Under the pieces are notes generated by a model. That model did no database searches, was not told the DNA's origin, and saw only the letters and a program-made list of their open reading frames with translations. The translations under genes and the position numbers were made by a program. A stretch of DNA of 64,000 nucleotides from Pseudeuparius sepicola. Taxonomy: Eukaryota > Arthropoda > Insecta > Coleoptera > Anthribidae. Where the stretch lies: assembly GCA_963920635.1 (NCBI GenBank), contig OY987308.1, positions 21,171,096 to 21,235,095 on the forward strand, read 5' to 3'. Within the stretch, counting starts at the first letter, position 1; each line of letters starts with the position of its first letter. Of this stretch, positions 1 to 13,559 are shown piece by piece.

Positions 1-139
1 ATGTGTAAAATACGCATTTTCAATGTCCTTTTTGATTTTGTCAATTAAACAATTTGCTGCACAGCTAAAGTCGGGAAAAAACAACAACACTTCTAAGAGC
101 AAATCGTAACAACTTATTCCAGAAAGAATATATTTGAAC

Positions 140-730
140 AAAAGGGTAAGTACAGAACTTCATTCTTCGCTGATTGTACCCAAATGGGCCGTAACTGCCT
201 CTCATTTCAGAAAAGCAAGTGATGATTTAAAAGTGTAGATGTGTATTTTTCTTACATTAAGGTGCGATCAGGGTCTTCGTTTAACTTAATTGGAGGTCAA
301 CTGATTCAAGATTCACCAGAACTACAAGTTGGAATACGACGGTCTTGATTACGACATCTCAGTGTTGGATTTGGAAGAAGAAATAACTGTGGTGGGGGCT
401 GGATATGTAGCTCCTGGTGGAGCTAACGCAACCATCACAGGTTGGGGGAATCTGGAAGAAGATTGTGAAGAACGAGGTCTGCAGCCAAGCGTATGATGGC
501 ATGTATGACACGTATGATAAGTTCATTTGGCTGCCGATTATCCCGGTTGATATCTGGTTTCCAGGTGGTATTACTGACAAGACTTTGGTTGACCATTGGT
601 GGTTGATGATAAAGTAGCTGGTATAGTATCGCGGGGTTATGGATGTTGCAGGTCAAACTATCCAGGAGTTTATGCGGCAATTGGCAATGAAGAAATGATA
701 AAGTACGTCACTAAGATCAGAGATGTATGA
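140..730 (+). pseudogene. Trypsin-like serine protease pseudogene
   Basis: Translated pieces match the neighbouring trypsins: SLIVPKWAVTASHF (the His-box region, with the Cys after His changed to Phe), DYDISVLDLEEEITV (catalytic Asp region), GYVAPGGANATITGWGNLEE, GGITDKT, and SRGYGCCRSNYPGVYAAIG followed by a normal C-terminus and stop near 730. The segment that should run from the TDRMLCAG box through GDSGG is missing: GGITDKT passes almost directly into PLVVDDKVAG, so the catalytic Ser and the S1-pocket Asp are deleted. The pieces lie in different frames. No signal-peptide exon is visible at the left edge. It is closest in sequence to the genes at 2514 and 9152, so it is probably an older tandem duplicate that decayed. 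Confidence 0.88.
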
Positions 731-917
731 TTTTCTTACCTTGATTATAATGTGCTTAAGTAAAAGTTAAAAATATTTATTTAGTTTCTGTTCTAGGAAA
801 ATATAAATATAGTAAAAATTGGGGCCATCAATTAATCTTTGAGATTACATAATAGAAAAAAATGACGATAAAATCGGAGATGTTTCATATAGAATTTCAA
901 GTACCTAAGCATCTTTA

Positions 918-1995
918 TATACAGTGTGTCCGCGTTTGCTTGTGAACCCTCTAGAAATCTATGAAGAGCCGAGTAAAATTTGGCATTATATATATATATA
1001 TGGGAAAATATCTCACAGACACTAATATTTCGATTGGGTGATTATTATGACCAATTTTCAGAATATCACCGCAAATGGCAACGAAGACAAAATAATAGTA
1101 ATTGCCCCACCCCTCCCCCGCACAAGCTTGTGGTTGCTTCTGGGGTACTCCTAGTTTGTAGTATTGTGAGGGTGAGAATTATTATTATTATCATATTATG
1201 CACTACGTACAATAGTAATACCTCATAGGTAAAGCTTAATAGATTTGCAAAAAAAAGCTCACCACCCTGTGCCCCGTGGTTTATACAGAGTACTCTGGAA
1301 AATCAGATTTTTTTAAAATTTTGGCCCCACATTGTATAACTTAGAGTATTGATATTTTGTGCTAAAATAAATAAAATCACAGCTAGCCATGGGATAATCA
1401 CCCAATATAAATAGTAGTGTCTGTGAATCTAAAAAGAAGTACTACTCGGACACGCTATATTTATTATTATTATTTATATTGATTTTAAAGTAATTCAACC
1501 ATATTTTCAGTTTTGAAAAATATACTAAACTATTAATTTCACTTCCCCTTATTTTGTTTTTTTTTTGTCTTTTTTCCCTTTTTTTAAGAAAAATGCGCTT
1601 TCTGTAGCTTCCACGTAGAAATGTTACTAGGGAAACTTGTTCACTATGGTGTGAAAGTCAAAAGCCTAGGCGTACTTTGTTTCTCGTTTTAATTTTTTTA
1701 GCAGAACAAATCAAAGAAGGCCTGGTCTTTTGAAATCTAGCACATTTACTTAGAATTTCGTTCTATACGAGTTCCTTAATAATATTTTGTTGTAAATACT
1801 ATAAAACGGGTACTTACTTTACTCCTGTGAAAATTAGTTTTTTTTTCTAAGAAATACATACCTACATACGTGATTTTTCGAAACTAAAAGTATGCCACAA
1901 ATTAGTTTCAAAATAGTCAATGCTGAATGTCTAAAGCTCAAATTTCAACTCGTCTTTAACAAGAATCGTTTCACATATGCGGGGACACACTGTAC
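918..1995. mobile_element. Inverted-repeat element with a second one nested inside
   Basis: The stretch between the pseudogene and the first intact trypsin holds no gene. It begins with ACAGTGTGTCCGCG near 921 and ends with the inverse form GGGGACACACTGTACA near 1980-1995, which suggests the termini of a MITE-like element. Inside, TCACAGACACTAATATTTCG followed by a GGGTGATTAT block (about 1010-1048) is repeated in inverted orientation as ATAATCACCCAATATAAATA and GTGTCTGTGAAT (about 1392-1428), marking a nested palindromic element. No coding sequence is recognisable. Confidence 0.5.
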
Positions 1996-2469
1996 ATCTT
2001 TTGGGTTTTCGGATACGAAAAAAATCCTCGTTCTTTATCTAGACCTCCAGAATAATGGAAATAATTGAATATTATTTCGTTTTCAAATTCTCGACAAATA
2101 TAAACTGCCTTAAAATTTGACATGCTGGTCTGATTTTTAATTTTCATGAACTTTTTTACTAAACCTACAAAAAATGTTTCGTCAAAATTCGAATCTATAA
2201 TTTTTTAATTCGGAGGCCAAGCTATTATGAAATGCCTACCTACTTCAGTGCCCTTGTAACTAATTACTAAAAAAAACATTCTAAAAAATCGAATTTGAAG
2301 TGCCTATAGATTACCAAAAATAAATCTTGCAACTCTGATAGTTATCGCAATAAAACAATGTAGGTACTATGTCATCCTAACCACTTTAACTAATCTATGT
2401 GCCAACGTTACCCACGCAACCCAACGGAACTTCGTTTGAGAAAAAAAAACGTTATCTACTTTCTTTGGC

Positions 2470-2477
2470 TATATATA
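2470..2477 (+). promoter_or_regulatory. TATA box of the 2514 trypsin gene
   Basis: TATATATA lies 37 bp before the ATG at 2514. The same arrangement (TATATA at 9105-9110, then GCGCATTTTTGGCAGAT and the ATG) is kept in the duplicate at 9152. Comparable TATA-like sites precede the other secreted-protein genes: TATAAAAG at 5831-5838, and on the minus strand TATAAATA at 11886-11893, TATAAAAA at 13221-13228 and TATATAA at 33498-33504. Confidence 0.65.
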
Positions 2478-2513
2478 CTCGCGCATTTTTGGCAGATCAG
2501 AAACCGCCACACC

Positions 2514-3499
<986 letters not shown>

Positions 3500-3831
3500 A
3501 ATGTGATTTTCGTTTTCTAAAAATAAATCTTATTTTTCTACCAAGTTTGAATATTTTATTGCCTCAAGTGGCACAGGTGTTTTCTAGACTTAAATCAAGA
3601 TATATAGGCTTTTATAAGTAGCTAAGTTAGATTAAACACTAGAAATATTTAGAATTTTTTTCAGAGGAGTTTGATAACGTTTTATCAGTCAATTGTTTCC
3701 TTTCTGCGAAATCACATCACATAGTCAAGACACTTTCTCAAATCTAATAGCTAGCTTGCTAAATAAAAGGATATACCTTGCAATATAAATATATTTAAAA
3801 AATTCTCTCAAAAAAAAACTTATCCTAGAAC

Positions 3832-5473
3832 TCAATTCTTCTTCGAGGCCATCATATTCAAGGGGTCCTTGTTGTACCTGGCGAATATTTCCTTCTTGTA
3901 GAGGTCGAAGTGTTTCCTGTTGACGTTATTTTGGTGTTCCCTCCACGAAGGTCTTGATCTTTTCACCTGTAATCCCCAGTGGCACGTAAAAACTGGCGAA
4001 AGAACGTAGAATTCATATCCGGCAACGAACATTTCGTAAACCTAGAGAAGATATATTTTGTAGTTCATATTTTTCGAAAAAAAAAAAATAACAACCTACC
4101 TGGCTGTTCCTAGTGTAACCGTAACCTACGAATCTTTCGTCGTGTGGAGGGACAGTATCAGGTGCAATGTAAAATGGTTCGTACAAAAACTCAAAATTAG
4201 TTACAGGATGACTAATACGGATCTGTTCACCATCATCTTTAACTGTTTGCCATCTATAAAGAAGTTGTTTTTCTTTTTTTTTTTGTATTATTATCGAGTA
4301 TTTACCTGGTAAAATTCGTGGCGTACTGATTGTAAATGAAAACTTTATGATGAAATGGACGAGCCAAGCCTTTATAAGCCAGTCGTATCAACGCAGTCTT
4401 ATTTGAAGGGAACAAAACTCTCTCGTCCAGTTCGTAAGTAGGTACTACGTAAGCGCATAAGCCTCTGCAGTTTGAAGTCTTCAGGAAAGTATCCAAACCT
4501 TCAGCCATACCTGAAAAATTATCGTAAATTTTACAGTAATACCTCAACCAACAATATACTATTACCTTTGCTTGGAATAATGTCTACATCGGTTAGGAAG
4601 ACGTATTTGGTTTGACAGTTTTTCCTTGCCAAATTCCTTAAATGGTTTTGAGGGTACGGCAACCTGGTCCTCCAGAGACTAGCACCCTGAAAAATCACAA
4701 ACTTTACCCTGATGAAAATATCATATCGTTTCTTTACTTTAGCCATATCTTTGACAAGACTCTTCAGCAGCCCCACCGGGTCTGCGCAGTCCATACCGTC
4801 AAGAAGTTCGTGGTCAATTTCAAACTTGGTAGGCCGTTTGTCTTTAGCTATGGCGAGGTGGAAGGTGACTTTCTCCCTTATCTTGGAATCGCACTTTCTG
4901 AGGTATAGGATGTAGAGTAGAAGCAGGTTTAGTTCTTTCTCGCTGGCGGCGAACGTTGCCAACGATATAGGTCCGTTCCAATGTAAGCTGACTTCTACTA
5001 TTGAAGCTATTTTGTCTAGGGAGCTCTGCGTGGCCAGGCATGTTTTGTAGAGGTCGTTTAACGTCTTGTACTTGTCGCCTGAAACAAGAAAATCAAGGTT
5101 GAAAGATGAAGATGAAAAATTAACGTTCATACCAACAGCAATGTTGTCAAAGAGTTTGTATTGCAATCTATCATCCCAACGTCCCAGGCTTAAGTCCAGG
5201 TTAGAAAAAGACCTGGGTTCTTCGGCAATTTTTGTTTTTTCCTTATCGCATTCCCTAAAAATTGGTTTTGGCGTTTCAAAACGTTCTTGTCGTTTCATTG
5301 GTTCGTTATTTTCGCAAGACGTTGTATACATCAACTTAATCGTTAGGAAAATATTATACAGTGTTAGGAAGACTAGAATAGATATGCTTATATTCCAAAG
5401 ACGCCATGTTCCCTGAAATGCATGCAAAAAAGATTAAAAATACTACGAAAAGGGACGTTTTTACCTGACTCAT
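3832..5473 (-). CDS. GT49 glycosyltransferase, B4GAT1-like
   Basis: Probable beta-1,4-glucuronyltransferase 1-type Golgi enzyme; in animals this family primes the LARGE-dependent glycan of dystroglycan. Exons in coding order: 5473-5465 (only Met-Ser-Gln), 5412-5133, 5078-4566, 4510-4306, 4253-4100, 4041-3832, all GT-AG, giving 456 aa. A short cytoplasmic tail precedes one membrane anchor (NISISILVFLTLYNIFLTI, about residues 10-28), the type II Golgi layout. The catalytic region carries LPYPQNHLRNLAR and FLTDVDIIPSKG, whose DVD is the DxD metal-binding motif. Later conserved blocks include FEFLYEPFYIAP, DERFVGYGYTRNSQ and FVAGYEFYVLSPVFTCHWGL. The start was chosen because ATG AGT CAG abuts a good donor and the long exon then runs in frame. 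It is unrelated to the trypsins around it and transcribed against its plus-strand neighbours. Which GT49 subgroup it belongs to is inferred from motif resemblance. Confidence 0.88.
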
Positions 5474-5880
5474 TTGGTTAAATTTTTAAAAATATCTTCG
5501 TCGTAAGCTAACGTTTAAAACGTTTCATTTTTGTCAACAATTCTGTCGTTTAGGGGACAAGATAGCGATTGCCGTGAGCTTAGAGCGGCTCTACGCGCAA
5601 GGCAGTTAATATCGATCGATGGTCGCTCAAATGGCGCGAATTCTTAAATTATTTACGCGTAAACGCTTTCTAGACCAAATAAATAGTTACTTAGGTAAGT
5701 ACTTCAATATTTAGGTTACAAAAATCAAACAATGAAAGTAATAGTTTCTATTATTCTAATTAAAAATGTTACCTAGTGTACTCTGTACCCTGTGACCTAT
5801 AATAGCAAAGATAAAAGATATCTATAAAGATATAAAAGTGGCTACCTGCAAGCTATTTCCAATATTCATACTCCAGCACT

Positions 5881-6883
5881 ATGGAGACGTTAGTATTAGT
5901 CACTTTAATCTTAGTTTTTTCTAGTTTAGGTAAGAATAGTGTTTTTAAACGAGAATTTTTTAAAGTAAGTTTTTCAGGCGTTGAAGCAACCCAAAACTAC
6001 AATCTAAGACAACTAGATGGCAGGATCATTGGTGGAACACACACCACAATAAAAAAGCACCCCTACCAGCTGTCTTTAATGTATAAAAATCACCATATAT
6101 GTGGGGCCTCCATCATCGCAGACAGGTGGGCGTTGACCGCGTCTCACTGCACCGAACAGTAAGTTTCAAATGTTTTTCACGGTCATTTCTAAACAACGTT
6201 ATCGGTTTCCTGTAATTTATAAAGTCCCAGCCAATCAACAACCAACCTACTTTAATTATAGCCGTTTTCTTTAGCAACGACCCTGTATACATGTCGGTAC
6301 GCTGCGGCTCGTCCATAATAGGCATCGCCGGTCACGTGGTTAAAGTACGAAAAGTGCACCAACACCCGCAATTCGACTACCACAACATCGACTACGATCT
6401 GTCATTGTTGGAACTCGAACACGACCTTCCCATATCCAGCAGATGCAAACCGGTCGACCTCGTAGACGCGAACGCCACGATCCCAGAGGGTACCCAAGCG
6501 GTGGTCACCGGATGGGGTAGTACGACGGAAGGGGAACCGTTCCTGGCGCTCGTCCTGCAAGTAAGAGGTGTCCCGCAAGGACCCCGCCCGGGGCCGCTTT
6601 CACGATGGTTTCATTTCAGGAAATAACCGTGCCGACAGTGGCGCCGGACGTCTGCCGGGACGATTACAAGGGGTTCGAGATAACGGACAGGATGTTCTGC
6701 GCGGGGTATCAGAACGGGGGGAGGGACGCCTGTCAGGGTGACAGCGGCGGGCCTCTGCTGGTGGACGGCAAACTGACGGGCGTGGTGTCGTGGGGGATGG
6801 GCTGTGCACGGCCAGAACTGCCCGGGGTGTACTCGAATATATCCGTAATGAGGGATTTCGTGAGGAATGTTACGGGGGTTTAG
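5881..6883 (+). CDS. Secreted trypsin-like serine protease
   Basis: S1 protease zymogen of 259 aa. Exons 5881-5929, 5978-6158, 6275-6560 and 6620-6883. Signal peptide [16 protein letters not shown], short propeptide ending NLRQLDGR, mature start IIGG. Triad: His in ALTASHC, Asp in [10 protein letters not shown], Ser in [11 protein letters not shown] with the trypsin-type pocket Asp. C-terminus [17 protein letters not shown] and FVRNVTGV, then stop. TATAAAAG lies about 50 bp before the start codon. Exons 3 and 4 are GC-rich while exon 2 is AT-rich. The protein is clearly diverged from the 2514 copy ([19 protein letters not shown] in place of [18 protein letters not shown]), so it is an older paralogue. 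Confidence 0.93.
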
Positions 6884-7146
6884 TTGGACAGTAGCTTGTA
6901 GATTTTGTATGGTCCTAAGTAAATATTTTTTTATATAATATAATTTTGACACATCCATTTAATTTTTTTAATTGTGTTTTTCGCCACAGAACCTCAACCA
7001 AACTAAATAAAAGATACTTTGGTTCCTGAGCTTTCGGAGACTAAATCTTCCTCCTTTCAAGTCAAGTTAAAGTGTCATGACGACTTATACAATAGCCTAG
7101 CCACCTGCCTGATATTGTACCCTGTATTCTATATAAATATCTATAC

Positions 7147-7827
7147 CTTAGACAATTAAAGAGAGAGGACACCGCAGTTGCCTACCCTGCCGTGTACAGA
7201 TTTTGTTACGTCGTTTTGAACGGCGGCCATTTTATATGTGGCAGACAAAGCGAGTACGTTGCGAGTTAATTTCGTGAATTTGTGAATTAAAAGTAACAGT
7301 GATTAAGGGGAAAATAGACTCCTACGATGGTGAATTGTTCAGCGTTTGGTTGCAAAAGCAGAAGTGAAAAGCAAGAGCCCGGGATTTCGTTTCACAGGTA
7401 AATATTTAACAAGCTACCTTTGAAAGAAGCCCTAAAACTTTATTTTTTCTCAATATAACTTCTTCGAATTCTTTCTTTTTAGTATGATAAAGTGCATTGT
7501 TTTGTTTGTAAATAGGACCAATATAATTATATTTTAACGTCGTATTTTATTGATTGATTATGATAGTTTCATAAAATATGGGCGGGTTTCCATGGGCGTG
7601 CATTATTTATTTTATTTTGATTGATTCGAAATCGGTACAAATAAATATATTTCAGCACTTGACACTAGCTTTACATTTTGAGAAATTATCTGCAAATAAA
7701 TACCGATATTTCAAATTACATGCGAGTCAAAATTAGCTACCTACCTTTTCATTTTTAAAATTTTTGTGATATTGGCTAAGAACGCGTTTCCGTTTCACGC
7801 TACGTCCTCTCTCTTTCCTAGTCTAAG
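7147..7827 (+). mobile_element. Non-autonomous P-element-like transposon, intact ends
   Basis: Ends are inverted repeats: left CTTAGACAATTAAAGAGAG then AGGAC (7147-7170), right the inverse of CTTAGACTAGGAAAGAGAG then AGGAC (to 7827). The 8-bp sequence ATCTATAC flanks it directly at 7139-7146 and 7828-7835, a target-site duplication of P/hAT size. It contains a THAP first exon, which favours the P superfamily. At 681 bp it is too short to encode a transposase, so it is an internally deleted copy. Related but decayed copies lie at 55915-56553 and on the minus strand at about 47735-47954. Confidence 0.85.
7327..7397 (+). pseudogene. THAP zinc-finger first exon in the P-like element
   Basis: Reads MVNCSAFGCKSRSEKQEPGI then SFHR, ending at a CAG/GTAAAT donor. 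The Met-x-x-Cys-x4-Cys spacing and the later SFHR are the start of a C2CH THAP DNA-binding domain, the N-terminal domain of P-element transposases. No following exon with the rest of the domain exists inside this element, so the exon is a relic of an autonomous parent. Confidence 0.75.
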
Positions 7828-8029
7828 ATCTATACTAACTTTAAACTCTTTAAATAACTGACAATAATATTTTACTGAATTCCACTGAACATTCAGCAAT
7901 ACATTTGTCCGTATTTCCTAGAATAAATGCTGATTTATTAATTTTCACCTTTTTTCTACTTCTGCTTTGAGAATTGGTTGAGATCTACCCCACAAAATTC
8001 TTTGAATTACATATTAAAATAGTGTTCAC

Positions 8030-8162
8030 ATATTTTTGTCTTCGAAATTTGATTTTGCCTGATATAATTTTTATGTTCTTTTAAACGAACGTTAAATGGC
8101 CTACAAGTGTTCCCAACATAAAACTTTCCACATTCACAAGGAATTTTATAAATGCAATTTTT
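8030..8162 (-). pseudogene. Penelope-like GIY-YIG endonuclease fragment
   Basis: The minus strand reads CIYKIPCECGKFYVGNTCRP followed by FNVRLKEHKNYIRQNQ. The IYKIPCxCGKxYVGxT pattern with the downstream R and EH residues is the GIY-YIG nuclease domain at the C-terminus of Penelope-like retroelements. Only this fragment is seen, with no upstream RT on the same strand, so it is a dead remnant. Confidence 0.72.
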
Positions 8163-8329
8163 TGAACTTTGTACCTCATTAAATTGTTTCGTTTTAACTA
8201 GAATCGATTTTAAACCTATTTTTGGTTTTAAATACTGTTCTGATATTAAAGCGATTGCCTATGCGTTTTAGCTTATTTGATAGTCCAGGAATATAAGGAA
8301 TAATTCAATTTACTGGTCGGTCCACAAGA

Positions 8330-8897
8330 TTTATTTCTCTAATTCTATTAAATTCGCTCTTAACTCCGCAACATTCAAAATCTCCATATTTATATGATTT
8401 ACCCAAAATACACAAAACTAATATTCCCCTTCGCCCTATTGTAAGTTCAATAAATTCACCATGTCGTTCACTAGCAAAATATTTGCTTAAACTTGTTAAT
8501 CCGTTAGCAGAAAACTCAAATTCTTGTATGTATCAGAAACAGAATTCTTTTTTTAGAAAAAATTAGGGAACATCAATTTCCGGATTAATCAGTCTTTTTA
8601 GAAATAATGTCCTTGTTGACAAATCATTGAATATTTTATCATTATACTAATTTAGAAAGATTTGAGTATAGATGCTATATTAAAACTAAACACTACTTTC
8701 AACTGGAAATGAATTTTACCAGCAGGAATTTGGAATAGCTATGGGTCTCCATGCATAAGTAATTTATTCATGGAATATTTTGAACAAAATTATTTCACTA
8801 GAAGATTATGTTCACCAACCAAATGTTGGTAGGAAATATGTCGATGACATATTGATTCTATGGGAACATGGAGTAGATGAACAAATTCCTAACTCAC

Positions 8898-8900
<3 letters not shown>
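8330..8900 (+). pseudogene. Penelope-like reverse transcriptase fragments
   Basis: Plus-strand pieces in several frames: SPYLYDLPKIHKTNIPLRPI then VSSINSPCRSLAKYLL (8385-8490), GSPCISNLFMEYFEQNYF (about 8740-8790), and RKYVDDILILWEHGVDEQIP (about 8835-8895). These match the conserved LPKIHK..LRPIVS block, the MGSP block and the YVDD catalytic box of Penelope-type RTs. Frameshifts and stops separate them. The RT fragment and the GIY-YIG fragment at 8030-8162 are on opposite strands, so the locus was rearranged or holds two insertions. Confidence 0.72.
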
Positions 8901-10050
<1,150 letters not shown>

Positions 10051-10924
10051 AAAAGCTTCAGGTTCATTTTCTGTGGCGAAAATACCAATTAAAATAAGTA
10101 AATTAATAAATTATTGTTGCAACTCGTTTATTGAGAATTCGGTGGGTTCTACGGTTCCATATCGATTCAGCGGGTCGATTTACGTAGAAAATGTTAGAAT
10201 TCCGTTTAATTCGAATGAAGCAGGAATTAGTAAAAAAATCCTGAAAATTTTCTATGCCTTATCAAAATTCAAACGACAAAAAGCGTGTGTCGCGAACTGT
10301 AAAGGAAAAATTACATATTTCGGCAAGTACTTGCTTATCAACCAATCACTGCCCAATAAAATTAATCGGTACCTACCTAGTTTTATAAACATTTGGAGCG
10401 ATAAACTTTTTGCAATTTTGCATTGAATTACCTTAACAAAAAACCTAAACCGTTGACTGAACTATTTGAATCAACGCCTAAATTTATCTTATTCGTTTTA
10501 GTACATGACTTAAATAAAAGCTTGTTTAAAAAAATTTGTAAAAAATTGTCCAAACCAAAAACGATTGAACGAGTTTTCAAAATACTTACCTCTTTCAAGG
10601 CATATGCATTTGATACGAAAGGTTATTATTAAAAATGCTAGTTATGTTATTTATTACCAACTTAAAAATACGATAATGAACATATATAGGAATCAATATA
10701 TAAAAACCACAAATATTTGAGTAAATTTGTGATATTTATACTATAAACTGTTTTTTTCCTATTGACTGGCAGCTAACTTTGTACTTAGTCCATTTAAATA
10801 AATACGCAGATGAGTACACAAACCAAATTTTAGATATAGGTATAGCATGATATTATAATGGTCACTATTATTTAAAACAAGTTTAAACTAAGCTATGAGC
10901 AATAAAAAGCAGCTTATTTAGTGT
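10051..10924. other. Unassigned AT-rich interval with weak open frames
   Basis: Between the broken trypsin and the next minus-strand trypsin. Plus-strand frames stay open from about 10058 to 10426 and then, one frame over, to 10632, but neither has an in-frame ATG at a sensible place and the translations (for example YFGKYLLINQSLPNKINRY) match no family I recognise. I see no splice pattern or repeat ends. Probably non-coding, possibly a decayed insertion. Confidence 0.4.
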
Positions 10925-11845
10925 CTACAATCCACTAACAGATCTTATAAACCCCCTTAGAGCCGGTATACTGGAATAAACACCCGGATAATTCGGTCTG
11001 GCGCAACCGTACCCCCAGCTGACAATTCCCGTGAGGTACCCATTGATAACCAAAGGACCGCCACTGTCTCCTTGACAAGCGTCTTTTCCTCCAACACCAA
11101 GAAAACCAGCGCACAACATTCTATCCGTTATAGAAAACCTTCCGTAGATCTTTCTGCACGTTTGTTGTAGTATCACCGGAACCTTGACGACCTGAAGAGT
11201 GGTACCAAGCGATCCTCCTTCTGAAGTTGTTCCCCAACCTGCAACGAAAATGTTTGTTCCACCAGAGTAGCTATTTGTTACTTTTACCTGTTAGAATCGC
11301 TTCAGAATCCTTGACTATGATGCTACTTTCGTGTGCTAGTGGTACCGGCCGCGCTGTCAAAACCGTTATGGGTTCCTTCAAAGCAAGTACCGACACATCG
11401 TAGTCGACTATCAGTGAAAAATATCGTGGATGTTGGTAAACCTGGAAAGTATCGCTGATACACGTACAAAGACTACATACTAGAATGTTTCCTACCTTTT
11501 TCACTGGCACTACCTGACCGCCACTCTCTCTGGAGCTGCTGCCAGCTCTGATGGAAAGCTGACGTGCCTTGGTTCGATCAGTGCAATGAGCGGCAGTCAC
11601 CGACCATTTGGGATTTATCAAAGAAGAACCGCAAATGTGCTTGCCTCGGTACTGAAGTGACAACTGATAGGGGTAGTCTTCGATTTTGGCATCTTCGCCA
11701 CCAACTATCTTGCCATCGAGACGCGGTACCGCGAAAGTTTCTGAAAGGCCTGTTAAAAAAATGTAGAAAAAGAAAATCGAGGCATATTTATTGCCTTACA
11801 CTGTGTAATTAAAGACGAACTGGACAACAGTAGTAGCACCAACAT
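10925..11845 (-). CDS. Secreted trypsin-like serine protease
   Basis: Exons in coding order: 11845-11800, 11749-11496, 11441-11288, 11238-10925; 255 aa. Signal peptide MLVLLLLSSSSLITQC, propeptide ending AVPRLDGK, mature start IVGG (Lys rather than Arg at the activation site). Triad: His in SVTAAHC, Asp in DYDVSVLALKE, Ser in [11 protein letters not shown] with the pocket Asp. C-terminus [17 protein letters not shown] and ends RSVSGL. Exon structure differs from the 2514 gene: there is no intron after the HCTDR region, and introns follow VPVKK and ILTG instead. TATAAATA is about 45 bp upstream. Codon use is less GC-rich than in the 12214 gene next to it, with which it forms a minus-strand pair. 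Confidence 0.92.
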
Positions 11846-12213
11846 TATAAAATTAATAAGACTATTAAGAAGACGTTAAGATTGCTATTTATACCTGCTT
11901 CTTTATCTTTACTTGTTCCTTAAGATTTAATTGAATGTTTAAAATAGTGTCAGACTTTTCTGGTTCCATTTAGTAAAGTATTTAAGTGATTAGAAATAAG
12001 CAGAGAAGTCAACGACCGAACGACCCCTTTGGGTAATAGACCTTATTTTATTATTTAATAGGCGTGGTATATCGAGAAATCAAAATCTGCTTTCAATTGT
12101 GGTAAATTTAATACAGAAACACTTAGAAAATCCAGACAGTCTGGCTAACAACGTCTTAGGCCCAACAATAGGCGCCTTACTTTTTAACATACTAAAGAAA
12201 ACAACACAATCGC

Positions 12214-13183
12214 TTAGATGCCAGAGTTCTGGGCCACCCAGTCCCTCAACGCTGGAACGCTGGAGTAGACTCCCGGATAGTTGGGCCTGGCGCATCCGTA
12301 ACCCCACGAGACGATGCCGGTCAGACGTCCGTTCGTAACCAACGGACCGCCAGAATCTCCTTGGCAGGCGTCTTTGCCTCCTCGGGTTTCCCCTGCGCAC
12401 AGCATCCTAGCGGTGATCGAGGAACTTCCTGGAAACGAGGAAATACTCCCGGTTAGCAAATCATCTAGAACACGCTCGGAGGTCCTCCTTACCGTAGGCG
12501 GCCTTGCAGGTGCTCGCGCTGACTATCGGCACCTGGACCACCTGCAGCTGGTTGGGCAGGTTGCCGTCCTCGGTGGTGGTACCCCATCCGGTGACGGTCG
12601 CGGTGGTTCCGGCGCTGATGGCCGTGTTGGCGGCGACCAGGGCGATGGGGACGGCGTTGGCGTTGTTGACGTTCGAGGACAAGGACAGCAGGGAGATGTC
12701 GTAGTCCACCGTCGACGGGTTGTACTGGCTGTTCTGGATGATCCTGGATACCGAGACCACGCTACCGCCGGACGAATGGTAGGAGGATCCGGCGCGGATC
12801 GAGAGGGCGCTGGCCGAGGACCTGCAACCGGGTGCGTGAGAATCTTCCGGAGGCCGATGGTGCGTTTTGGCTCTTACCCGTCGGTGCAGTGGCCCGCGGT
12901 GACGACCCAGCTGGTCGAGATGAGGGTCCCGCCGCAAATGAGCTGGCCGTAGTAGAGCAGGGCGATCTGGTACTTGTAGTTGTCGATGGTGGTGGTGGTG
13001 CCTCCGACGATCCTGCCGCCGTCGGGGAACATGGGCACCAGGGCCCTGGTCTTGTTGGGTACCACGGCCGCCGGTGGAGCAGCTGGAAGGTTTCGCGTTG
13101 GAGAATCGCGGGGGGAAACGAATTGCGGACTTACCGAGGGCTGCTGCAACGAGCGACAAGACCAGAACTAGTACCTTAGCCAT
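12214..13183 (-). CDS. Secreted trypsin-like serine protease
   Basis: Exons in coding order: 13183-13135, 13082-12878, 12821-12493, 12428-12214; 265 aa. Signal peptide [17 protein letters not shown], a longer propeptide ([20 protein letters not shown] then DGGR), mature start IVGG. Triad: His in VVTAGHC, Asp in DYDISLLSL, Ser in [11 protein letters not shown] with the pocket Asp. C-terminus [17 protein letters not shown], ends VAQNSGI. Same four-exon plan as the 2514 gene. The exons are strikingly GC-rich (runs of GTC, CTG, ACC codons) against AT-rich flanks, suggesting strong codon selection and high expression. TATAAAAA lies about 40 bp upstream of the start. Confidence 0.93.
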
Positions 13184-13559
13184 TTTGCGGGGGAATAATT
13201 CGGTAGCAAGACGGTTGGTGTTTTTATAGGCCGAGGAGATTAAATCCGAAGTTATCAAAGATTACAAGGTGAATTGTGAGGCGGCATGCGGGTAATCTAA
13301 GGTGATTTGGAAATATGTAAAAAAATGTGACGATATGCGAAGATCACCGACACCTTGTACCTACCTATAGATGGAGTTCGATAAGGTGAATCCAGGCTAA
13401 CGTAGGTAAGTTGATTCATTTTGAAGTCATAATTTTTTAAAGGTTGAAATAATTTAATTCAAATTTACTAATATTATATACCATTTTACGGAAGAATTTC
13501 GTTTAACTTGACCAACGACAAAAAAACGAACTTGAAGTTTTCGGTTCAGTTTCGATCCA

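Noticed and set aside
12314..12952. 212-codon plus-strand frame at the 12214 trypsin gene
   Set aside because: Antisense shadow of a GC-rich trypsin coding region; its Gly/Val/Asp-rich translation is the reverse complement of protease codons.
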